Below are positions 35,010 to 43,832 of a DNA stretch of 64,000 nucleotides, one piece after another; positions within the stretch are counted from its first letter, which is position 1; every line of letters begins with the position of its first letter. Below the pieces are notes generated by a model. The model ran no database searches. It saw only the letters and a list, made by a program, of their open reading frames with translations, and was not told the origin of the DNA. Both the position numbers and the translations under genes were made by a program. This stretch comes from Sinorhizobium americanum (lineage in GTDB: Bacteria; Pseudomonadota; Alphaproteobacteria; Rhizobiales; Rhizobiaceae): the NCBI RefSeq assembly GCF_001651855.1, contig NZ_LNQC01000053.1, positions 186,001-250,000 on the forward strand. The letters run 5' to 3'.

Positions 35010-35849
35010 TGCAGAAATTGCTTGTCTTCCAGTCGCTCTGGGCCATGGAGCGCCGGCATACGGACGGCCACGAGCGCAGCCTCGACGAGAATATCGCGAT
35101 GATCTCGGAGGCCTCATTCGATGGTATCAGCGCGCATTACACGAACCGTCAGGATGTCGTTCGCCTGAATGAAACTATCCGCGGTACCGGGTTGAAGATC
35201 GAAGCGGTCTGCTTTCCCCGCTCAGTCGAGGACTTGCGCCTGCCGCTCGAACTTGCCGCGGAATTCCCGGTCAGCCACATCAACCTGCAACCCGATATCC
35301 GCCCGCGCCGGATCGAGGAATGCCTGCCGCTTCTTGACGGGTGGATGCGGCTTGCCGAAGAGGCAGGCATCCCGGTGCTCATCGAAACACATCGGGACCG
35401 GATGACCACGGATCTGTTCTTCACGCTGGATCTGCTGGGGCAGCGGCCCGATTTGCCGCTGTTGGGTGACCTGTCGCATTTTCTGGTCGGTCGGGAATTC
35501 GCCTTTCCGGTCGTCGAGGAGAACCACGTCTTGATAAGGCGTATTCTCCGGAATGCGCATGCTTTTCACGGCCGCGTCGGCCTCGCGCGAACAGGTTCAG
35601 ATCGAGATCACCTTCCCGCATCACCGTCCTTGGGTCGATCTGTTCCTTGAATGGTGGGAGTACGGTTTTCGGAATTGGCGATCGCGCGCTGCGCGGGACG
35701 CCCAACTGATCTTTACCTGCGAGCTAGGCCCTAAACCCTATGCGATCACGGGGAGAGACGGCAACGACTCGACGGACAGGTGGGCGGAGGCTCTGTTGCT
35801 TCGGCAGATGGTGCGTGAGCTGTGGATCGCGACCGCTGATCCAACGTAG
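35009..35849 (+). pseudogene. Sugar phosphate isomerase/epimerase, broken by a one-base frameshift
   Basis: The frame opening MQKLLVFQSLWAME runs as a TIM-barrel isomerase through LQPDIRP, LIETHRDRMTTDLF and LGDLSHFLVG, then loses similarity after FHGRV. The +1 frame from about 35580 continues the same protein (REQVQIEITFPHH, FTCELGPKPYAI, DRWAEALLLRQMVREL) to a stop at 35849. Removing one G from the GG at 35579-35580 joins the halves as FHGRVASREQVQ and gives about 279 residues. As sequenced, translation stops at 35650. A sequencing error is the alternative to a real mutation. Confidence 0.8.
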
Positions 35850-35880
35850 CCCGCGAACAATCGCGATCGGTCGCCTATCC

Positions 35881-35970
35881 AATTTTAACGACACCAAAGG
35901 CCTGGATGAGATCAACACCGCGTTCGATTTGATTTACGAAGGCAGGTCTATTCGAGTCGTGATCCATTAC
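35881..35970 (+). pseudogene. C-terminal relic of a zinc-dependent alcohol dehydrogenase
   Basis: About 30 codons read NFNDTKGLDEINTAFDLIYEG followed by RSIRVVIHY, which closely resembles the C-terminus of class III alcohol dehydrogenases (the ..LDEIN.AFDLMHEGKSIR.V..Y segment). No start codon, upstream domain or correctly placed stop belongs to it, so it is a fragment. It lies 31 bases after the broken isomerase gene and may mark an old recombination end. Confidence 0.6.
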
Positions 35971-36077
35971 CGACCGGTAGCCTTTTGCACGGCGGCTGAT
36001 CGAGCCGCGATCCTATCCGGGACCGATGCGACGTCAGGACACGAGAACGAGAACCTCGCCCCGGCCCCCCTAACCGG

Positions 36078-36105
36078 ACCGCAACTCACCTCCACGAGTT
36101 GCGGT
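36078..36105. terminator. Hairpin 1 at the end of the moc-like segment
   Basis: ACCGCAACTC (36078-36087) and GAGTTGCGGT (36096-36105) pair perfectly over 10 bases around an 8-base loop. It is followed closely by a second strong hairpin. The 486 bases between the isomerase pseudogene and the next gene contain only the dehydrogenase relic and these two hairpins; no intact gene was seen. Confidence 0.5.
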
Positions 36106-36111
36106 TGGAAG

Positions 36112-36140
36112 AAGAGAGGTGGCTCCCGTCCACCTCTCTT
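36112..36140. terminator. Hairpin 2, probable bidirectional terminator
   Basis: AAGAGAGGTGG (36112-36122) and CCACCTCTCTT (36130-36140) pair perfectly over 11 bases around a 7-base loop; CTTT follows on the plus strand and TTC-rich sequence on the minus strand. It lies between a rightward gene group and a leftward gene and could end transcripts from both sides. Confidence 0.6.
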
Positions 36141-36335
36141 CTTTGCATCTGCTGCGCCTGCGTGTGAAAGCTATGCAAACGGTAGTGAGGATAGCAGCCG
36201 CGACGCCTGAGCTCAGAGGAAATAGACACCGCGTCGATGGTTCCGCGTGGCATGAAGAAAGGCAAGATCATATGCGCCCCGGCCTTCCTGGCGACGGGGT
36301 GGAGGCGGCTTGCCTTCGCCCCAGCACGCGCCCCG

Positions 36336-37661
36336 TCAGAAATCGGCGACCTTGCCCCAAGCCGAGCCGTTCAGCCGGTCGGGGTAATAGGCTTTCGGAT
36401 CGACGATCGGCGGCTCACCCGTTAAGATATCCGCGATAAGGTGGCCTGCGCCCGGGCCAATGCCGAAGCCGTGGCCGCTGAAGCCGGCGGCGAGCACCAA
36501 GCCGGGAAGCGAGCCGACCTCGCCGATTGCCGGAACCCCATCCGGGGTGCTGTCGATATAGCCGGCCCAGGCGGCGCTGACCGGTCGCTTCTCAAGCGCC
36601 GGCAGGAGCGCCCGGGCCCGCTCCAGAGTCAACCGTATCTGCGTCTGGTCAGGGCGAGGATCGAGGATGCGGTTGAACTCCATCGGCGTCGGCCTGTCGA
36701 GCCGCCAGCGCGATAGCGTCTCATGACCGGACTTCCAGCCCTCGATCCCCCCGGGCGCGAGGCTGCGCCAGCGTCGCGCGAACATCGGCACGAAATGCCG
36801 GGCAAAGCGCATCTGCTGCGGCGTCGGATCGACCCGGGCGCGGCCGCTGATCGCCAGCGTATAGCCGCCGTCACCGCGCCGCGTCGCCGAGACCGCGGCG
36901 GTGTGCAGCGCTGGCGGCAGGTCCTCGGCACCGGCCGCCACGGAGAGGATCGAGGAGCGGATCGAGGCCTGCGGAAAGCGGATGCCGAGCTGCCGGCAGA
37001 AGGAGGAGGCCCAGGCGCCGCCGGAAAGTACGGCGATCCGGGTGCGGATGGTGCCGGCTTCAGTGACGACGCCGCTGAGACGCCCGCCCTCGAGCTCGAT
37101 GCCGCGGGCGGCGCACATCTGGTGCACGGATCCGCCGAGCTTCATGACGGCGCGGGCGACCACCGGCGCGGCCCGCGAGGGATCGGCGGTGCCGTCGCTC
37201 GGCGAAAAGACGCCGCCCTTCCAGCGGCGGCCGGTCGCCGCACCCTTTTCACTCGCCTGCGTCTGATCGAGCATGTGGGTCGTCACTCCGACGCCGCGGG
37301 CAAAGTCACCCCAGCGTGCCCAGCCGGCAAGCTCGCTTTCATCATTGCTGAGATAGAGCAGGCCGCAGCGCCGAAAGCCCGTGTCTTCGCCGGTTTCCGC
37401 GGCGAAACTTTCCCAAAGCGACAGGCTTTTGGTTGCCATCGGCAGTTCACGCGCATCCCGGTTCTGCTGCCGGCACCAGCCCCAATTGCGGCTGGATTGC
37501 TCGGCGCCGATCAGGCCTTTCTCGAGGAGGGCGACCTTCAGGCCCCGCCGTGCCAGATAGTAGGCGGCAAATGCCCCGACGATGCCCCCGCCGATGACCA
37601 CGGCGTCGGCGCTCGCTGGCAGCGCGGGCGTCGTTTCGATATGAAGAAGCGGGGCAGGCAT
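36336..37661 (-). CDS. FAD-dependent amino acid/amine oxidoreductase (DadA-like)
   Basis: 441 residues. The N-terminal FAD motif is ADAVVIGGGIVGAFAAYYLARRG and the C-terminal FAD contact region reads VLAAGFSGHGFGIGPGAGHLIAD. The SSRNWGWCRQQNRD segment near residue 57 is where related D-amino-acid dehydrogenases and sarcosine-type oxidases bind flavin. The substrate cannot be told from sequence. It is divergent from an Lrp/AsnC gene with a short palindrome between, which suggests control by an amino acid. Confidence 0.85.
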   Translation of the reverse strand: MPAPLLHIETTPALPASADAVVIGGGIVGAFAAYYLARRGLKVALLEKGLIGAEQSSRNWGWCRQQNRDARELPMATKSLSLWESFAAETGEDTGFRRCGLLYLSNDESELAGWARWGDFARGVGVTTHMLDQTQASEKGAATGRRWKGGVFSPSDGTADPSRAAPVVARAVMKLGGSVHQMCAARGIELEGGRLSGVVTEAGTIRTRIAVLSGGAWASSFCRQLGIRFPQASIRSSILSVAAGAEDLPPALHTAAVSATRRGDGGYTLAISGRARVDPTPQQMRFARHFVPMFARRWRSLAPGGIEGWKSGHETLSRWRLDRPTPMEFNRILDPRPDQTQIRLTLERARALLPALEKRPVSAAWAGYIDSTPDGVPAIGEVGSLPGLVLAAGFSGHGFGIGPGAGHLIADILTGEPPIVDPKAYYPDRLNGSAWGKVADF

Positions 37662-37792
37662 CGGCGGTCTCCGGTCTAACGGAACGGCATTCTAGCGTTT
37701 CGGCGACTGCAAGGCTGCCGCACATCAGCGGATCGCAGCATATTCTTCCGTTCGCTGGTAAAATGGCCAATGTCTATTCTGAGGGAAATCTC

Positions 37793-37802
37793 ATAAGCTT
37801 AT
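37793..37802. promoter_or_regulatory. Palindrome ATAAGCTTAT between the oxidoreductase and Lrp genes
   Basis: A perfect 10-base palindrome, extended by a further matching outer pair (T37791/A37804), in the A/T-richer part of the 241-base divergent region. Lrp/AsnC proteins often bind degenerate A/T-rich palindromes, so this is a reasonable operator candidate. Confidence 0.35.
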
Positions 37803-37902
37803 CACGACGGGGCGGGTTTGTTCAGCTTGTCAGTCAGTCCAGACCGCATAAAATGCTGAGGCGCAGTAGCCGTATCCGGCTTCTGCCAATTGGGGGGTGC
37901 CG

Positions 37903-38379
37903 ATGAAACTCGACCGAATCGACATCAAGATCCTCTACGAACTGCAGAAGAACGGCCGCATCACCAATGTCGAGCTCGCCGAACTCGTCAATCTCTCGCC
38001 CAGCCCCTGTCTGATGCGCGTGAAGAAATTGCAGGCCGAGGGGTATATCGTCGGCTATTCGGCGCAGATCAACATCGCCAAGCTCGGGCAGACCCTGACT
38101 GTCTTCACCGAGGTGACGCTCAAGAATCATCGCCAGATCGACTTCGCCCGCTTTCTCGCCGCCATCGAGAAGGTCGACTCGGTCGTGGAGTGCCACCTCG
38201 TTTCCGGCGGTTACGATTATCTTCTGAAGTTCGTCACGGGCGGCATCGTCGAATACCAGACGATCATGGAACGGCTGATCGACATGGAAGTCGGTATCGA
38301 CAAGTATTTCAGCTATGTCGTGCTGAAGTCGCCGATCGTCAAATCGCATATGCCGCTGACCAGCCTGTTTCAGGTGTAG
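37903..38379 (+). CDS. Lrp/AsnC-family transcriptional regulator
   Basis: 158 residues from MKLDRIDIKILYELQKNGRI with a G-run binding site upstream; a GTG two codons earlier lies in that site. The helix-turn-helix reads TNVELAELVNLSPSPCLMRVKKLQ, and the C-terminal RAM domain follows (SVVECHLVSGGYDYLLKFV). These regulators sense amino acids and usually control a neighbouring catabolic gene, here the divergent FAD oxidoreductase. It converges on the dipeptide-type ABC genes, with two strong hairpins between. Confidence 0.92.
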   Translation: MKLDRIDIKILYELQKNGRITNVELAELVNLSPSPCLMRVKKLQAEGYIVGYSAQINIAKLGQTLTVFTEVTLKNHRQIDFARFLAAIEKVDSVVECHLVSGGYDYLLKFVTGGIVEYQTIMERLIDMEVGIDKYFSYVVLKSPIVKSHMPLTSLFQV

Positions 38380-38421
38380 AAAAGTCGACCGCTTTCCGTG
38401 TAATTGCCCCTCACCCTAACC

Positions 38422-38542
38422 CTCTCCCCGCACGCGGGGAGAGCGGACTGGAGCTCGCGGCCTATCAGGCTACAGCAGCGGCCGTCGTCAAGGCGGGACT
38501 GGGAGCCCGCGGCTCGTCCCTTCTCCCCGTAGGCGGGGAGAA
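38422..38542. repeat. Two GC-rich hairpins between convergent genes
   Basis: CTCTCCCCGC (38422-38431) pairs with GCGGGGAGAG (38434-38443). TTCTCCCCG (38521-38529) pairs with CGGGGAGAA (38534-38542). They share the TCTCCCCG/CGGGGAGA core and lie between the ends of the Lrp gene and the ABC ATPase gene, so they could end both transcripts. This CCCTAACCCTCTCCCC type is a familiar dispersed repeat in alphaproteobacteria. Confidence 0.55.
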
Positions 38543-38591
38543 TGTGCCGGCAGGCGGATGAGGAGCAATTGCATTCGCCAGCAGAAGATTT

Positions 38592-40253
38592 CTACCCCGC
38601 CTTGCTGAACGCCCGCGCCATCTCCGGCCTCTGATCGAGGCCGTCGAGCCATCCGGTGTCGAGTTTCGGCACGGAGGCGAAGAGCAGCTTGGAATAGGGG
38701 TGCTTCGCGCCGCTCGCAAGCTCGGCCGCGGCGAGCTGTTCGACCTTCTCGCCCGCATACATGACGACCACCTCGTCGCAGATCGCCTGGACAGTCGACA
38801 AATCGTGGCTGATGAAGACGTAGGAGAGGCCGAGCTCGCGCTGCAGTTCCTTGAGCAGATCGATGATCGCGGCGGCAACGACCGTATCGAGGGCGGAGGT
38901 GATCTCGTCGCAGAGGATCAGCTTCGGCTCGGCGGCCAGCGCCCGAGCGAAATTGACGCGCTGCTTCTGGCCGCCCGAGAGCTCCGACGGCCGGCGCTGG
39001 CGCAGGTTGCGCGGCAGGCGGACCATGTCGAGCAATTCATCTATGCGGACGCTGCGGGCGCTGCGACGCATGCTGTGGTAGAAGGCGAGCGGCCGGTCGA
39101 GGATATCCTCGACGGACTTTGCCGGGTTGAGCGCGGTGTCGGCATATTGGAAGACGATCTGCATCTCGCGCAGCTGTTCGCGCGAGCGCTCGCGGGCGCT
39201 GCGGCCGAGTTCGCGCCCGTCGAAGTGGATGCTGCCCGAAACCGCGGGCAGAATGCCGGCGATGGCGCGGGCAAGGGTCGACTTGCCGCAGCCGGATTCG
39301 CCGATGATGCCGAGATTGCGGCCTTTTTCGACTTCGAGGGACACGTGCTGAACCGCGCGCACGAGCGGCAGCCCGTCCGTCTGCCGCGGCCCGTAGCCGG
39401 CGACCAGCGTGTTGATCTTCAGAAGCGGCGCCGGTTGAGGGTCGGCTGGACCAGCCGCCCCGCGCGGCTTTGGCTCGAAGGCGTCTAGGAGCTCACACGT
39501 ATAGGGGTGCTTGGCGTTGTTGAGGATCTCTTGCGTTGTGCCGGTCTCCTGCATTTCGCCGCCCTTCAACACGACGATGCGGTCGGCGATCTGGGCGACG
39601 ACGGCGAGGTCGTGGGAGACATAGACGCCGGCAATGCCGCCGGCCTTCATCACCGACTTGAAGGCGCGCAGCACCTCGATCTGCGTCGTCACGTCGAGCG
39701 CGGTGGTCGGCTCGTCGAAGATCACGAGCTTCGGGCCACCGATCAGCGCCATGGCGGCGGAGAGGCGCTGCAGCTGTCCGCCGGAGACCTGGTGCGGGTA
39801 GCGGGTGCCGATCGTCTCCGGTTCGGGCAGCGAGAGCGCCCGGAAGAGTTCGACCGCCTTGGCGCGCGCCTCGTCGGGCGACATCAGCTGATGGATGCGG
39901 GTGATCTCGATCACCTGATCCATGATGGTGGCGGCCGGATTGAAGGCGGCGGCGGCCGATTGCGGCACATACGCAACCTCCGTGCCGCGGATGCGGGCGC
40001 GCTCCTTTTCGCTAAGTCGGACCATGTTCTTGCCGGCGACGGAAACGCTGCCGCCGGAAACGCGGCAGCCAGGGCGGGCGTAACCCATCAGCGTCAGGGC
40101 GATCGTCGTCTTGCCCGAGCCGCTTTCGCCGATCAGCGCGACGATTTCTCCGTCGGCGATGTCCAGGCTGATCCCCTTGATGATCTCGACCCGGCGCCCG
40201 GAATCGGTGGTGGCCTCGACCTTCAGGTCGCGGATTTCGACGAGGTTTGCCAT
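38592..40253 (-). CDS. Dipeptide/oligopeptide-type ABC importer, fused double ATPase
   Basis: 553 residues containing two complete ATPase domains, equal to DppD plus DppF in one chain. Domain 1 has GESGSGKTT (about 41), VSGGQLQRL and VIFDEPTTALD; domain 2 has GESGCGKST (about 325), LSGGQKQRVNFARAL and ILCDEITSALD. A peptide-transporter C-terminal extension lies between them (HPYTCELLDAFEPKP). The start codon overlaps the stop of the permease gene. It powers uptake with the three preceding genes. Confidence 0.93.
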   Translation of the reverse strand: MANLVEIRDLKVEATTDSGRRVEIIKGISLDIADGEIVALIGESGSGKTTIALTLMGYARPGCRVSGGSVSVAGKNMVRLSEKERARIRGTEVAYVPQSAAAAFNPAATIMDQVIEITRIHQLMSPDEARAKAVELFRALSLPEPETIGTRYPHQVSGGQLQRLSAAMALIGGPKLVIFDEPTTALDVTTQIEVLRAFKSVMKAGGIAGVYVSHDLAVVAQIADRIVVLKGGEMQETGTTQEILNNAKHPYTCELLDAFEPKPRGAAGPADPQPAPLLKINTLVAGYGPRQTDGLPLVRAVQHVSLEVEKGRNLGIIGESGCGKSTLARAIAGILPAVSGSIHFDGRELGRSARERSREQLREMQIVFQYADTALNPAKSVEDILDRPLAFYHSMRRSARSVRIDELLDMVRLPRNLRQRRPSELSGGQKQRVNFARALAAEPKLILCDEITSALDTVVAAAIIDLLKELQRELGLSYVFISHDLSTVQAICDEVVVMYAGEKVEQLAAAELASGAKHPYSKLLFASVPKLDTGWLDGLDQRPEMARAFSKAG

Positions 40254-41119
40254 TATGCGCGGTCCCTGATTTTCTGCGGCAGGTTGTCGATCAACAGGTT
40301 CACGCTGATCGTCAGGCTGGCGATCGCCAGCGACGGAAACATCACCGCCGGCGCGCCGAAGGGCAGGCCGCCGATGTTCTCGCGCACCAGCGCGCCCCAG
40401 TCGGCATAGGGCGGCTGGACGCCGAGGCCGAGGAAGGAGAGGCCGGAGAGCAGCAGAACGATGAAGACGAAGCGGATGCCGAGATCGGCAAGCACCGGCC
40501 CGAGGATGTTCGGCAGGATTTCCGAGCGGATGAGATAGAGCGTGCTCTCGCCGCGGATGCGGGCGACGGTGATGAAATCCATCGCATTGATGTTGACGGC
40601 GAGCGCCCGGGAAAAGCGATAGGCACCGGGGATGTAGATCACCGACAGGGTCAGGATCAGCACCGGAATGGAGGAGCCGACGGCGGCGACGACGACGAGG
40701 CCGAAGAGCTTGCTCGGGATTGAGTTGAGCGCATCGAGGAAGCGGCTCAGGACTGTGTCGAGCCAGCCGCCGGCGACCGCTGCGATCATGCCGAGCACCA
40801 CGCCCGAGAAGCAGGCGATGGTCACGGCCGCAAGCGAGATGCCGACCGTGTAGCGGGCTCCCATCAGGATTCGCGAGAGCATGTCGCGGCCGAGATAGTC
40901 GGAGCCGAGCCAGAAGTCTTGGCTCATCGGGCCGAAATAATCGAGGTCGGCGATCTCGCCGACGGGATAGGGGATGATCAGCGGCGCGAAGACCGCGACA
41001 AGGGCCCAGGACAGGATGACCGCGAGGCCGATGATGCCGACGAGGTTGAAGCGATAGCCGAACCGGCTCCCGTACTTATGCACGGAGGTGGTCGATGTGC
41101 TCGAAGTGGACATTGTCAT
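40253..41119 (-). CDS. Dipeptide-type ABC permease (DppC-like)
   Basis: 288 residues from MTMSTSSTSTTSVHKYG; the frame upstream to 41575 is antisense-like overlap with the other permease. It has an N-terminal segment, then the conserved GSDYLGRDMLSRILMGARYTVGISL of DppC-type subunits and the EAA-type loop near AMDFITVARIRGES. There are five to six hydrophobic segments. It overlaps the preceding permease gene by four bases and the following ATPase gene by one. Confidence 0.92.
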   Translation of the reverse strand: MTMSTSSTSTTSVHKYGSRFGYRFNLVGIIGLAVILSWALVAVFAPLIIPYPVGEIADLDYFGPMSQDFWLGSDYLGRDMLSRILMGARYTVGISLAAVTIACFSGVVLGMIAAVAGGWLDTVLSRFLDALNSIPSKLFGLVVVAAVGSSIPVLILTLSVIYIPGAYRFSRALAVNINAMDFITVARIRGESTLYLIRSEILPNILGPVLADLGIRFVFIVLLLSGLSFLGLGVQPPYADWGALVRENIGGLPFGAPAVMFPSLAIASLTISVNLLIDNLPQKIRDRA

Positions 41120-42066
41120 CGAAGCCTCGGATTGGAAAGAATGGCGATGATGTCGGCCGTTGTGATCAGCAGCAGGTAACCGAGACAGAAGATCATCGCG
41201 CAACTCTGAATGAGCGGCAGGTCGCGGGTGGAAACCGCATCGACCATCAGCTTGGCGATGCCCGGATAGTTGAAGATCGTCTCGACTATGATGACGCCGC
41301 CAAGCAGATAGGAAAGCGAAAGCGCGACGGCATTGACGATCGGGCCCAACGCATTCGGAAGCGCGTGGCGAAACACCATGCGCGGCCGGGAGGCACCCTT
41401 CAACAGTGCCATCTCGACATAGGGGGTATTGAGCGTCTCGATCACCGCCGCGCGTGTCATGCGGATCATCTGCGCCGAAATGACAAAGGTCAGGGTGACC
41501 ACCGGCATGGCATAGATGCGCAACATGTCGGTGAGGCTGTGGATCTCGTTGGCGAAGGAGAGCGCCGGCAGCCACTTGAGATAGACGGCGAAGACGAGGA
41601 CCGCCGAGGTTGCTATCATGAATTCCGGCACCGAGATGACACCGATCGTCAGCACTGTCACGATGCGGTCGTAGAGCGAACCGCGCAGCATGGCCGCGGT
41701 GATGCCGAGCGTCAGCGCAATCGGCACGGCAAAGAGCGCCGTGACGCCGGCCAGCTTCAGCGTGTTGACGAAGCGGCCGCCGATCAAATCCGCGACCGGC
41801 ATCTCGTTGGCATAGGATGTGCCGAGATCGCCCTGCATGAGGCCGACGATCCAGCGCAGGAACCGGAAGATTGACGGCTCGTCGAGATGCATGGCCTTTC
41901 TCAGGCCTTCGACGGCTTCCGGCGTGGCGGCCTGGCCGAGCAGGATGGTCGCCGTGTCGCCTGGCAACAGCGTCGTCGCGAAGAAGACGGCAAAGGAGAC
42001 AATCACCAGAGTGATCAGGGCGATGAGCAGTCTGCTCAGGACAAGAGATAGGACCCGGCTGTTCAC
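41116..42066 (-). CDS. Dipeptide-type ABC permease (DppB-like)
   Basis: 316 residues with a GTG start at 42066 after AAAGGGGG. It has the DppB hallmarks: a first membrane span followed by FFATTLLPGDTATILLGQAATPE, then MQGDLGTSYANEMPV, and the EAA-like loop TLNTPYVEMALLKGASRPRMVF. It is followed with overlap by the DppC-like gene. The binding protein gene lies 85 bases upstream. Confidence 0.92.
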   Translation of the reverse strand: MNSRVLSLVLSRLLIALITLVIVSFAVFFATTLLPGDTATILLGQAATPEAVEGLRKAMHLDEPSIFRFLRWIVGLMQGDLGTSYANEMPVADLIGGRFVNTLKLAGVTALFAVPIALTLGITAAMLRGSLYDRIVTVLTIGVISVPEFMIATSAVLVFAVYLKWLPALSFANEIHSLTDMLRIYAMPVVTLTFVISAQMIRMTRAAVIETLNTPYVEMALLKGASRPRMVFRHALPNALGPIVNAVALSLSYLLGGVIIVETIFNYPGIAKLMVDAVSTRDLPLIQSCAMIFCLGYLLLITTADIIAILSNPRLR

Positions 42067-42151
42067 GCGCGCCCCCTTTCAGTTTCGAGACAAAGAGTAA
42101 ATGGGACGGGGGCCGCAGCGGCGCGGCTGCAGCCCCCGGCAGTTTGCCTCG

Positions 42152-43762
42152 TCAGGCTTCGAGCCAGACATACTCCGCGAAGGCATAGCCCATCTGGCCG
42201 CCGAGCGGGTTTGGTTGCAGGCCCTTGAGCTTGGCGGTGATCGCGTCGACATTGGAGATGTAGGCCGGGATGATGGTGCCGGCTTCGCTGGCGACCATGA
42301 CCTGCATCTCGTTGTAGATCGCCTTGCGCTTCTCCTGGTCGAGCGATCCGCGCGCCTCGATCAGCATCTTGTCGAACTTCTCGGACTTGTATTGGCTCTC
42401 GTTCCACGGGGCTTCCGAAGTATAGAGGAGCGAGAACAGGATGTCGGGCGTCGGGCGCGGGTTGATATTGCCGAAGTGGACCGGCGCCTTCAGCCAGTAA
42501 TCGTCCCAATAGCCGTCGGAGGGCACGCGCTGGACGTCGAGCTTCAGGCCAATCTCGGCGGCAGACGCCTGGATGATCATCGCCATGTCGACTGATGCCG
42601 TGGCTGCGTCGGAGGCGACCACCGGGATCGACTGGCCGAAGACGCCGGCCTTCTCGAAATGGAATTTCGCCTTTTCGGGATCGAAGGCCCGTGGCTTCAA
42701 CTCGGCATTGTGGTAGAAATTTGCCGGCGAAACCGGCTGGTCGTTGCCGACTTCGCCCAGGCCGCGCAGCGCCGACTTGACGATCTGCTCGCGGTTTACG
42801 AGGTATTTCATACCCTCGACGAAGTCCCGCTTGCTGCCAGGCTCCATGTCCAGTCGCATGTTGAGGTTGGTGTAGTTTCCGGACGTCGTCTTCGACAATA
42901 CGAACCCATCGCCCTGGGCCTCGACAAGGCGCATCGAACGCGGGTTGATCGCGGCGGCGAGATGGATGTCGCCGGAAAGCAGGGCGTTGACGCGGGAACT
43001 GTCATCGCTGATCGCGAAGTACTCGAAGGAATCGACGTTCGGGCCGGCCTTCCAGTAATTCTTGTTCTTGATGCCGACCGATCGAACGCCGGGTTCGAAG
43101 ACTTCCCTGACGAAGGCGCCGGTGCCGTTGCCCTTGGAGAAATCGGTGGTGCCGTCGGCGACGATCATGAAGTGGTGCATCGACAGGATGGTCGGCAGGT
43201 CGGCGTTCGGATTGGCAAGGGTGATCTCGACCGTCTGCTTGTCGACCGCCTTGAAGCCGGTCATCTGGGCGGCGATCTTGGCGACCTTCGAACCGACCGA
43301 CGGATCGAGATGGCGCTTCAGCGAGAAGATCACGTCGTCGGCGATCAGCGGCTTGCCGTCGTGGAAGGTGACGCCGCTCTTCAGCTTGACGGTCCAGGTC
43401 TTCGCGTCCTTGGTTTCGATTGCCTCGGCCAGTTCCATCTGCGGCGTGCCGCCCTGGTCGAGGAAGGTGAGGCGGTTATAGAAGGAGCAGCAGCGGACAT
43501 AGTCGGTGGAAAGCGAGGCCTTGGCAGGGTCGAGCGTATCGGCGGTGGAGGTCGACCAGCCGGCCGCCTTCAGCGTGCCGCCTGCGACCGGCGTTGCTGC
43601 AACCGCATTGCCGGCGCGGCCGAGCACGAGGCCGCCGGCCGACATCGCGACGCCGCCGGCGAGCAGCATCTGCAGGAGCTCGCGGCGGGTGGCGCCGCGG
43701 CGAATCGCGTTTTCGACGACTGCGTCGTCCTTTCTGGTCCAGTTGGTGATTTTGTCAGTCAT
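42152..43762 (-). CDS. Dipeptide-type ABC substrate-binding protein (family 5)
   Basis: 536 residues from MTDKITNWTRKDDA, with GGGGAAC before the ATG at 43762; a second ATG four codons upstream is within the site. ATRRELLQMLLAGG and the hydrophobic stretch to NAVAATP form a Tat-like signal with a long N-terminal region. The mature part is an SBP_bac_5 protein (RLTFLDQGGTPQMELAEAIE, VKLKSGVTFHDGKPL, VNREQIVKSAL). The ligand could be a peptide, opine or other N-compound. Confidence 0.9.
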   Translation of the reverse strand: MTDKITNWTRKDDAVVENAIRRGATRRELLQMLLAGGVAMSAGGLVLGRAGNAVAATPVAGGTLKAAGWSTSTADTLDPAKASLSTDYVRCCSFYNRLTFLDQGGTPQMELAEAIETKDAKTWTVKLKSGVTFHDGKPLIADDVIFSLKRHLDPSVGSKVAKIAAQMTGFKAVDKQTVEITLANPNADLPTILSMHHFMIVADGTTDFSKGNGTGAFVREVFEPGVRSVGIKNKNYWKAGPNVDSFEYFAISDDSSRVNALLSGDIHLAAAINPRSMRLVEAQGDGFVLSKTTSGNYTNLNMRLDMEPGSKRDFVEGMKYLVNREQIVKSALRGLGEVGNDQPVSPANFYHNAELKPRAFDPEKAKFHFEKAGVFGQSIPVVASDAATASVDMAMIIQASAAEIGLKLDVQRVPSDGYWDDYWLKAPVHFGNINPRPTPDILFSLLYTSEAPWNESQYKSEKFDKMLIEARGSLDQEKRKAIYNEMQVMVASEAGTIIPAYISNVDAITAKLKGLQPNPLGGQMGYAFAEYVWLEA

Positions 43763-43832
43763 GTCGTTCCCCATTCATTGGTGGTTGCTCGGATGGCCCG
43801 TCTTCTTTGCATGCGGGGTTCTGGTGGAATGT

